This document shows, in pieces, positions 55,951 to 64,000 of a stretch of DNA of 64,000 bases. The translations under genes were made by a program, and so were the position numbers. Within the stretch, counting starts at the first letter, position 1, and each line of letters opens with the position of its first letter. The notes beneath the pieces were generated by a model, which was not told where the DNA came from, did no database searches, and was given only the letters and a program-made list of their open reading frames with translations. The stretch comes from Pomphorhynchus laevis. Taxonomy: Eukaryota > Acanthocephala > Palaeacanthocephala > Echinorhynchida > Pomphorhynchidae. The stretch covers positions 62,001 through 126,000 of the forward strand of contig WNNJ02000185.1 in assembly GCA_012934845.2 (NCBI GenBank), in the 5' to 3' direction.

Positions 55951-58860
55951 ATGTAATGCCGATGATTTACATGGATAGAGTATATGATCGTAGTAATTTT
56001 AGACTGAAAATAATAAACCTCGTAAGAATTGATGGTATTAAAACTTGGAGAGCAAGCAAGAAGTGATTAAGGATTTTCAAAGTATACTTTCGATCAGACG
56101 AAGATGGGATATTATTTTGCCAGAAACGTTTACATTTATCACGTAGAAGAGAATAATGGGAGCGTCGAAAACGAACAAAAATATAAAAGAATGACGTAGA
56201 ATGCACTTGGAAATTCAACAGTCGAATTTAACCAATATGCACATTAGGAACGTGCGTTTAGGAGATCAGGACTGGCGAGGAAAAAATCGAGGATAGTTGA
56301 GTTATCCACCTTCCTCGTATTTATTTGCTACGCTTCCAATCGAGGCGTTGCAATGGTCGACTTGAAATTAGAGAGGTGCGAACAAGAAGACATGGGATAG
56401 CGTGAGGAAAGGAATTGAAGATTTAAAGAGAAGCAATTCAAGTATAGTACAAGGTAAGGGGAAACCGATTTTTTCAAAATACGCAGAAATAGGAGCGAAG
56501 ACGACGATTTCGCCATGATTAGAATAAGTAATTAAATACAATTTAATCACAATGAACTTTACCAATATCGCGTAGAAAAATCATTCAATCCGCTAGTTAG
56601 AATTTATACTTTATAATTTATTTTAGGTGGCAAATGTGGAAGGGGACACTTACAGGATCACGAATAAAGAATAAGAATCCAGTATTGTACATCAAATTTA
56701 TAAGTTTCGAAAGACACGTTAATCTGTTTGGTGACTGTGTTGGTGGCGTTGATAAATAAGCCAGAAGTGAAGAAGTGTGGGATTCAGAGCGTATGTGTAG
56801 AAAAGAGTTTGGTAGTGGATTCTGTTAAGGACGTAGAGTGGACGTGAAATAAGATGAGATGAATATTGAAGATCAATTTTAGCGATGTAGATGACAGTAA
56901 AGAATGTTGTGAAAAGTGGATTTGTGTCGTTGACGATGGGATGTGTAGGTATGATTAGAGAGTTGTAGTGTTGTAAAAGTAGAAAGTTGGTGGAAATGTG
57001 GGTGGGTAGAGGATATGGTAATTGTACAATGAATGAGAGTTGGAATGAGGAGTGCATTCAAATGACGGATATATATATGGAAAGTGGATGTAAAGAGTTG
57101 AACAAAGAAGTGGATATGGAGAATGGTGGTAGTGAAGAGGTTAGGTTGGCAATAAATGTGTAAACTATACAATATGTCAGGTTTATCTTTAGCATTGCCG
57201 ACAATCGATTTAAGTATTTATAAACAAGATATATACACCAGACGGATATGTGTGAAATGAAGAAAGATCAGACTATCGGTTTATATGATATGGATATAAA
57301 TGAGCTGTTTAAAGATGCGAAAAAAGAAAAGGAGCTAATATCGACAATAAGGAAGTTCAATGTGAGTGGCCCAGTACATGGTATGCGTGGATGCCATAAG
57401 TATTGCAATATCTAAACATGACTAAGAAACTTGTGTGACTGGATGGTAGAAAATATATATGTACTGAGTCGTAAAAAGGAAGTTTAAGATAAAATAGTAA
57501 GTTTGATGTCTTAAAACGAAACAGAAGAAATAGTAAGCGCATGGTGACGCGTTGTGATACGCTAGGCCAATTGAAAAGCAATAGATAGTACGAAATATAA
57601 TCAAAGCGTTTGAGGTGTAATAATTTACAAACGGCTGTGCGGATAACAAGTTGTAGATGACTTAGTAAAGATTTAAGTATGATTACTAGTAAACTGAGAC
57701 AATAACCCAGTTAAGGGAATATAAGTAAGGAAATAAATTGCTGCATTAAATACGTTGAAAATTACGAAGAAAAAAGAGCATGAACGAACCTTTTAGCGAA
57801 CAAAGTGTAAAAGCTAAAAGTTATCAAAAGAAACACAAAGACATTTAAAATGGTCGACGATAGGGAGAGGTTTAGCGTAAATAAGTAAACGGAACAAAGT
57901 CATATCACGTTGAGGGGGAAGTCAGCCATAAGACGCTAGATTTTTCGTAGTTGATGATCATCTTATTTGAATTAAGGTAATTGGAAACTGCGCTCAAGCA
58001 TGTTGTGGAGCACAAGGCAAGATCATCGATATTGAAGAAGCGAGAATGAGAATAAAGAAGGATATATGTCATCTGCATATTGCAAAATGTGAAAACCAAA
58101 GGGTTGAGTTATGCGTGACATGTCACCAAGAAGAGAGAAAAGAATGGGGCCAATGACGGATGTTTGAGAAAGGTGCTTGCAAAATAAGATGGGCACGAAA
58201 GGTTTGAGCCTCAACTGACGTAAAAGGTGGGCTTAGAGAGGTAGCATGCAAACCACCCAGCAATGTTACAAGATAAGCATTAGCGTCAACAAAAGCAAGA
58301 AAAAAAGAAGTGAGAAGTGACAACTGTAGCAACGGCTGCTGAAAAGTCGTGAAAAATGATAAAATCGCTAAAACGGCAGTTACGAGCAAGTAGCAGGTCA
58401 CTAAATCGTCACTGATATCGAGTGACGATTTCTTAAGTATACGGCAAACGATGGCGGTCTTCCAGGAGAATGTAAAAATTCTACATAGAAAAGGGAGCAT
58501 CGTATTCCCTAAGAACGGGACAGGCTTTGCCGACAACAGAGTAACCTAATGATCGGATACGCATAATAGCAAGTTCGTCGCTATCACAATTCCATGATTC
58601 AGTAAGACACGGCAAATTAAGAGGTTGTTAAAGAAATATATCGACTTTATGAATAATAAAGCGGGTGTTAAGAAGGCCGAAATGGAATAACGAATCATTA
58701 GTAAATTGGTTTGCTAGATAAGTTAGCATTTGTGAGACAGTGAACGGTGTAGAATTAAGGTGTTGAAAAGTTTGCGATATCTATTATAACTTTGCTTGAT
58801 GCTTTAATTTAGTCATATGGAAGGTGATGTTGTTGCTAGCACTATAGGTGACAAACACAT
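55951..58860 (-). mobile_element. Decayed antisense LINE copies (family E)
   Basis: Minus-strand traces, from high to low coordinate: an RT start at 58123-58536 (WKTAIVCRILKKSSLD), RT core remnants at 57905-58214 (SQTSVIGPILFSLLGDMSRI, LQYADDIYPSL, LNSNKMIINYEKSSVLW), then endonuclease-like stretches at 56330-57170 and a linker at 55967-56218 (HYSLLRDKCKRFWQNNIPSS). The order suggests at least two copies or a rearranged one. Many stops. Confidence 0.6.
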
Positions 58861-58879
58861 CATTCTCTACCACGGATTA

Positions 58880-59480
58880 GGTATTCGAATAACACGATTA
58901 TTTCGGATTACAAACCAAAGCGGTGGGTCGTCAAAACGTTTTTGCTGTCGCTGTTTAAGAATAGCTTTATGAGTTTCGCGTTCAGGGCCAGATCGAGCAG
59001 GATCAATTATTAAGTCACGGTAATTTGCCGTGACTTAATAAAAGTGTTCAAAACGAGCGATCAACGAGCGATCAAACGAGCGATCAACGAGCGATCGCTC
59101 AAACGATAACGTCGCTCTAACGTTGATCGCTCAAACGAGCGATCAACGTTAACAACAGGAAGGCAACGAATTATTAGGATGGATGACTTCTGAGCTTATC
59201 GAGCACAAATCTTGATTATGTCCAATGGTGATGCATTTGATTGAGCCATGCGCGACGTAGCATGAACGGTGTGCATTATTTCATTGTGAAATAAGCTTGA
59301 GAAATAGCGAGTATTGTTGTTCGCTTTATGAGAGGTTGCAACAGGTATCTTACCATCCTTGATGACCCTAATATGTTCTTCAATTGTTTGTAACTTTTGT
59401 CGTAGATCTGAAATGACCGAATTCGTGTTGTCAAGTAATTCCGTGACGATGTTAAATGTCTTGAGGAGCATATAAAACAT
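58880..59480 (-). mobile_element. Candidate ORF1 of the antisense LINE
   Basis: The minus strand has a 94-codon frame (59480-59196) predicted to be coiled-coil (SDLRQKLQTIEEHIRVIKDG). After a repeat-filled interruption comes a basic stretch at about 59010-58890 (LIDPARSGPERETHKAILKQ, RFDDPPLWFVIRNNRVI). A coiled coil followed by a basic nucleic-acid-binding part directly upstream of an RT is the usual ORF1 layout of LINEs. A host gene fragment is the alternative. Confidence 0.45.
59050..59150. repeat. ACGAGCGATCA short tandem and foldback repeat
   Basis: The word AACGAGCGATCA occurs about five times in direct orientation and again in inverted form (GTTGATCGCTC) within 100 bp. Just beside it, 59009-59020 and 59028-59039 form a perfect 12-bp hairpin (ATTAAGTCACGG). 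Confidence 0.85.
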
Positions 59481-60429
59481 GGGAATTCATGTTTGAAAAA
59501 ATCACTGGTAAAATTATCGATAAATTCGCGGTTAAATTATCGATATTTTGTTCTTTTTATCGTTATTCCACATTCATGTATGTAAATGATAGAAGTTCGA
59601 TGGATTAATTAATCGATCAAAAATTTTTTGCATGAATTGAAAGATTGAGTGTTATTTACTATAAGTAAAGTGATTTTGGAATGGTGATTTTTATATTTGT
59701 TATTTATTGTCTCTTCGGGATCATGCATCATTTATTGAAAAACAAATATTTTGTTCTAACATTAAACTTTTATTGTAAGCAATTATTTTATTTTAATTAG
59801 TTTAGAGAATGATACTCGTAGTCGTAGATGTTGATTCTAAAATATAAATATCTTATATTAATGACAAAATAAAAAATGATTTTTTATTTTTAATTTTATT
59901 TTATAAACTTTTGCCATAAATTTCGATAAAATTATGAGTATTAAATATTTCAAATCGTACATTATATAAGTAGACAATTTGCAAGTCATATATTTTGTAT
60001 ATTTTTTATTTTTTAAATATAAGCCTTGTTTTCTCACTCATATAAGAGATAATTTAACCAAACCCTCTATATATTTGGCAGATAATCAACTTAATGTATT
60101 CTCATAATTTTATGAAACTCGAAGAAGTGATGACGAAGATAAAATAAAATTAAAGTCATCACTTTTGATTTTGTCATTAATATAAGGGGGTGGTTTTTTA
60201 ACATGACGTGTACGACCAAGATTAGCATTCATATAATAAGTTTGAAACAAATTGACTGCTTATATTTATTTAAAAAAACCGATTCTAAAGAAGCGATAAA
60301 TAGCGAAGATTATATAATTGAAACTTCAAATTCACTAAAATTATATTATAGAGTATATCAATTATAATTATAATAATATAATTATAATTATAAGCTCATC
60401 AGGTCCGGTTACTTCTAAATTTTTTATTT
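59481..60429. other. AT-rich DNA, no gene identified
   Basis: Nothing recognised. The last part contains ATAATTATAATTATA runs. Confidence 0.45.
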
Positions 60430-60723
60430 CACGAGCAACGAAAAAGATCAAAATACGGTGAAAGGATTGCGCGTCTGGAAAGAGCCAAATTTATGCCGAT
60501 TGTGTTGGCGGCAAACGGTAGCATTGGGCACTCTGCATCGAAAGTATTGAAGCGTATTGCACAACTAAAGGCGTCTCGCTCATCATTTTTATACAGTGAT
60601 TGTATCAACTATTTAAGACGCATACTTGGTTTTGCGCTAGCAGTTTTGAAAACACTCAGCCGCACAACACAGCCAGCAAACGTTTACAGCACCGTTTACA
60701 GACCGCAAACGTTTACTAACTTT
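60430..60723 (+). mobile_element. 3' fragment of another RT/nuclease element copy
   Basis: Encodes FHEQRKRSKYGERIARLERA followed by KFMPIVLAANGSIGHSASKV and LRRILGFALAVLKTLS. This aligns with YHEQRKNAKYEERITEIEHV, SFCPILFKTNGAIAP and IRSRLSIALARAASYC near 48.2-48.45 kb. It represents a third subfamily of that element in this window. Everything upstream of this C-terminal domain is missing. Confidence 0.68.
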
Positions 60724-60829
60724 TGAAACTTTTTGGAGACTTTAGTGGATAAGGACAAAAGCCTAATAGTAATTAAACAAAGCCACTCGAGGAGTCTAGA
60801 CTAAAGCCTAATAGGGTAAGTGTTGTTTG

Positions 60830-60985
60830 TTCTGTTTTTTTATATATATACTCTTTTTTATATATACTCTTTTTTATATATACTTTTTTTATATACTTTT
60901 TTTTATTTTATATATATACTTTTTTTATAATACTTTTTTTTATTTTTATATACTCCTTTTTTTATTTATTTTTCAGTTATCTTAC
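60830..60985 (+). repeat. TTTTTTATATATACT minisatellite before LINE A
   Basis: About eight imperfect copies of a 15-20-bp TTTTTTATATATACTC-like unit form a pyrimidine-rich tract that ends some 25 bp upstream of the LINE A ORF1 start. It may be part of that LINE's 5' UTR. Confidence 0.7.
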
Positions 60986-61007
60986 GTATATAAAATAAAG
61001 AAAACAC

Positions 61008-62283
61008 ATGTCTTGTGAAAAACAAGACATAAGAAAAAGACATCCAGAAGATTCAACTAATATTTACATAAAAGCGATCGACAATGAATTTTCAGTGCAA
61101 AAGATGATCCTTCCAATAAAGCAGGATGCTTTTGCACTGAAAATTAAATGGGAAAATAAAGAAGGAAAAATCAGCTTTCAAAAGAGTATAAGAAGTACGG
61201 TCAAGGAGAACTTCTCTCGGGAAGGGATCTTTGAGCGGTACGTTTTGAAAGATGATTTTGCCAGGATAACATTTAAAAACTGCTCTATAAAAGAAGAAGT
61301 AAAAAAGAATCTGTCAAAAGTTAAGGAACTGACAGTGACTGACTCCTCTCTGCGAGCCACGGGTATACTTAAGGATATACCGTCGTTCGCAGAAGAGGAA
61401 GATGTTCAAGAATTAATAGCTAACAAGGACATTAAAATAATAAAAAAAATGTAAAACATTCAATCAAGCTTACAGCTCCTTTCTGGTGAAGGGAGCTGTA
61501 AGTGATCTACAGAAGTTGAGAGATTTGCATCCTGGAATTTTGGGTCATGCCGTCAAGTTGATAATATTTGACGAGGATGACTTGAAATTCAGGTATCCGC
61601 AGTGCTATCGATGTCAACGCTGGGGTCACTTTTCAAGCATGTGTTTGGAGAGTGATCCGCGTTGCTTGCACTGCGGAGAAAACCACGAATCACAGAATTG
61701 TGATAAAAGATTAGGAAGGCCTAAATGTGCTAATTGTCAAAGTTCACATAAGTCGTATTCTCACACGTGTACCCACTTGAAAGAATATTTAAAGTGGGTG
61801 GATGGTGAGAATAAGAAAGCTTGTGTGGGAGCACAATCATACATTCAGGCAGCGAAAAAACAGTCTGTCGATCAACATGCCTCAGAAATGAGGGTGTTGA
61901 TTGACAGACTAAACGAACTAGAATTGAAGATGTCTGCATTAGCGGCGGAAAACAGGAATTTAAAAAATTCAATGACATTAAAAGAAAAAGAAATAAAAAA
62001 CTTAAAAAATGACATGAAAAAATCAGCAATTAATAAATATAAAAATACAAGTGAAAACAAAAAACAAAATCCTCAAAATAAGACAAATCGCTTCATTAGT
62101 CTAAAAGAGGCAGAGCCAGAGGAGAGGGAAGAAAACATGGAGTATATTTCCATGGTTTCATCGGACTCTGAAGGATCTGCCATTTTTAGGGTCGTGAAAA
62201 AACACGCTCGTAGAGAAGGGGATTCAGGAGGTAGATGTGCCCAGTTAGGAGAATTAACTCTTCCTGCAGATGCATCTGTGTAA
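61008..62283 (+). CDS. LINE A ORF1 (Gag-like, CCHC zinc knuckles), one frameshift
   Basis: The first frame (61008-61454, 148 codons) starts with MSCEKQDIRKRHPEDS and is rich in charged residues. It is broken in an A-run near 61440, after which the protein continues in another frame from about 61480 to 62283. The second part has three zinc knuckles in a row: CYRCQRWGHFSSMC, CLHCGENHESQNC and CANCQSSHKSYSHTC. A predicted coiled coil (LIDRLNELELKMSALAAENR) and a Lys/Asn-rich tail follow. Such ORF1 proteins bind the LINE RNA. Its last 14 nt overlap the ORF2 start. Confidence 0.82.
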
Positions 62284-64000
62284 AAAACGACGCATCGAGT
62301 ATAACTCGTTGGAAGACATCTCGTTGATCAGTTGGAATATAGGGACCGTTAGGAATCTAGTACAATATTCCAATTTTGATCATGGAGATGTCCTATTTCT
62401 GCAGGAGGCGCGTTCTCCCCATGTTTTGAAAACTTCAGCCGGACATTACGAAGATTACACAATGTTCACATACCAAGTTGACGGTAGATTAGAGCTCACC
62501 CTGGTCTCAATGACAAGCAAGCGTTTGAACGCTTGCTTGATTTCAGAGGGGTCCAGCGAGGTGGGCTCTTATCAACTTCTGAAATTTTTCGTTTCCCGTC
62601 GTCCGGTTTTCGTAGCAAACTGCTACATAAAACCGGGTGGATGGCGGACGAAGGAGAGTAAGAAGGCCATCAAGAAGCTTCTGGTTAAGGTGTTTAATGC
62701 TGGTGCACAATACATTGTTGGTGACCTTAATGACTCCGGAGGGGCTCGGGTGGGATCCCTGATTGACCAAATCGGGGAGGTCATAATCCCACTTGAGGGA
62801 ACTTTTCTCCGCCGTCATACAGGTTACCAATCAATTATAGATATAGCGATTAATTTCAAAAATGTTAAATTAAAACTCAAGTGGTTAAAAAATATCGAAT
62901 GGGACGGGTTCAATGACGGGCATAAACTTGTATACTGGGCTTGGAAGGAAGAAATGGTCAAAAAAACGATTTCAACCGACCAAGGCTGGTATGCAGGCTT
63001 ACAACAAAGAAATTCAAGTTTTTTAACCAATAATAATGATAAGAATATTAATGACATCTTGAATTATATATTGAATGAATGTGAGAATGTGTGTGAATAT
63101 ATAAAAATCTTCAATGAATTGAGTGTAAATAGTAGAATGAATGGTTTTAATGACTTCAGTCCAAATTTTATAAATAATCAATTGTGTCTTTTAAAAAATA
63201 ATAATTTTTTATATACATTTAATAAAGAAATATTTAATTTAGCTAATAAATACCTAATTACAAAAAGACCACCTATGCTTAAATACAACCCAAAGGCCCT
63301 GCGCATAAAAAAAGCTTCTCTGGGGATTAAGAGCTGATCCTGATCCGTCTGACCAGAGCAGGGTTCTCATGTGCCGACTCCAAGATCAACTCGATGAAGA
63401 GTCGTTGAAGCGGGATGCAAAGAAGCTACTGTCCTATAAGAATTTCTCGAAGGAATGATGGTCTACCATAAGGAAGACCACATTCCGGTCTTGGAGGGCA
63501 GCGGCTTCCAGGTGGATCGCTTCAAAGGGAATTAAACCAGTCTTACAAAACATAAAAAATAAGCACTTAGCCAATGCAATAATATGCTCCGAAGATGTGC
63601 AGCTTCAAACGAGGTTGAAGCTCACTTTCCAAAATATTGACCCATTGGAAGAAGATGTCACGCTTGAAGAAATCTTGGACGCGTGGCCGATCACGCCTAA
63701 GACGTCATCTAATGGCGTCTCAGCGTGCGCGGCTGCCACCAAGTTGATCGATAAGGAACTTCGAGAGCAAATCGCGGCTAGACTGCTAGCTTCACCGCTA
63801 GCGGCCTGGCCGGATATTGCAATCGGAAAAGTTATATTTCTTCCAAAGGGTCAATGGGTGTCAACAGCTAAGGACACGAGACCAATTACCATATCCAATA
63901 ATTTGGTGATGGTTTATGAGAAAGCTCTGGCAAGATACCTGGCTCGCCACTACGAAACTCGGGAATTGTTGGGTGACCATATTCATGGGTTTCGTAGTGG
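62270..64000 (+). CDS. LINE A ORF2 (APE endonuclease, then RT), partial
   Basis: The frame from the ATG at 62270 runs 355 codons and holds an apurinic-like endonuclease: ISLISWNIGT, FLQEARS, YIVGDLNDSGGARVGSLID, SIIDIAINF and DGHKLVYW match the N, E, GDxN, S-D and SDH-type motifs of this nuclease. At 63337 the frame closes; RT sequence continues in another frame (SDQSRVLMCRLQDQLDEESL) with one stop near 63458, through SPLAAWPDIAIGKVIFLPKG, STAKDTRPITISNNLVMVYE and DHIHGFRS to the window edge. The catalytic YADD lies beyond the window. Confidence 0.85.

Larger units (their letters stand above)
60986..64000 (+). mobile_element. LINE family A, young copy, runs off the window
   Basis: Order: pyrimidine-rich 5' tract, ORF1 with CCHC knuckles, then ORF2 with APE-type endonuclease followed by RT. 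ORF1 has one frameshift and ORF2 has one frame change at about 63337 and one in-frame stop, so damage is light compared with other LINEs here. The RT runs beyond position 64000. A much older copy lies at 41.3-42.3 kb. Confidence 0.88.

Noticed and set aside
50800-58550. Many minus-strand frames of 60-140 codons as host genes
   Set aside because: They are pyrimidine-rich, overlap each other in different frames and contain RT traces (GVPQGS, YADD-like), so they are decayed LINE sequence.
1-64000. CRISPR arrays, bacterial operons or tRNA genes
   Set aside because: None seen. Tandem repeats here lack unique spacers, genes have spliceosomal introns, and no cloverleaf with a proper TTCRA loop was found by eye.

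Overview
The window looks like a repeat-choked, AT-rich stretch of an invertebrate nuclear genome, most plausibly a nematode. No bacterial or organellar layout is present. The few host genes have very short introns (45-79 nt in the compact genes) with GTAAG/TTTCAG-like borders. Several start codons sit 2-39 nt behind a 3' splice acceptor, as expected if mRNAs receive a trans-spliced leader. The species cannot be fixed from sequence alone.

Host genes, all on the minus strand: a 96-aa, 3-exon gene of unknown function (5286-5708); a 5-exon glycine-rich secreted protein with a TATA box (19882-20600); an intronless RMND1/DUF155 mitochondrial protein (22033-23046); MPP10 of the U3 snoRNP/SSU processome in two exons separated by a 4.9-kb transposon-filled intron (25216-31331); mitochondrial ribosomal protein bL20m (42981-43442); and two unrecognised membrane-protein pieces (52440-53418, 54459-54722). 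A diverged U6 snRNA copy, with a second partial U6 copy inverted against it, lies at 10143-10275.

Mobile DNA dominates. Region by region: 0-0.8 kb is a 393-bp tandem repeat. 2.8-30 kb is littered with Penelope-like element (PLE) reverse-transcriptase pieces and, far more often, with their 3' tail, which also forms partial arrays (11.5-13.7 kb) and a relative that became a 159-bp satellite (27.2-28.0 kb). 16.5-17.5 kb holds a small Ty3/Gypsy-type fossil between direct repeats that carry a hammerhead-ribozyme-like core. 31.5-42.3 kb is a graveyard of APE-type LINE copies, one with a broken Ty3/Gypsy-like fossil lodged in it. 44.2-49.9 kb is an old LINE split by a 3.4-kb element that encodes a reverse transcriptase, an N-terminal Cys cluster and a C-terminal nuclease-like domain; it is flanked by a 10-bp target duplication and has inverted-repeat-like ends. 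50.4-52.1 and 55.9-59.5 kb hold decayed antisense LINEs. 60.8-64.0 kb is a relatively young LINE (CCHC ORF1, then endonuclease and RT) running off the window.

The protein genes point to mitochondrial translation and membrane upkeep (bL20m, RMND1), ribosome biogenesis (MPP10) and an extracellular or cuticular product (the glycine-rich protein). There is no sign that they form a pathway or operon; they are host genes stranded among repeats. Identifications rest on motif recognition by eye, not on database searches.
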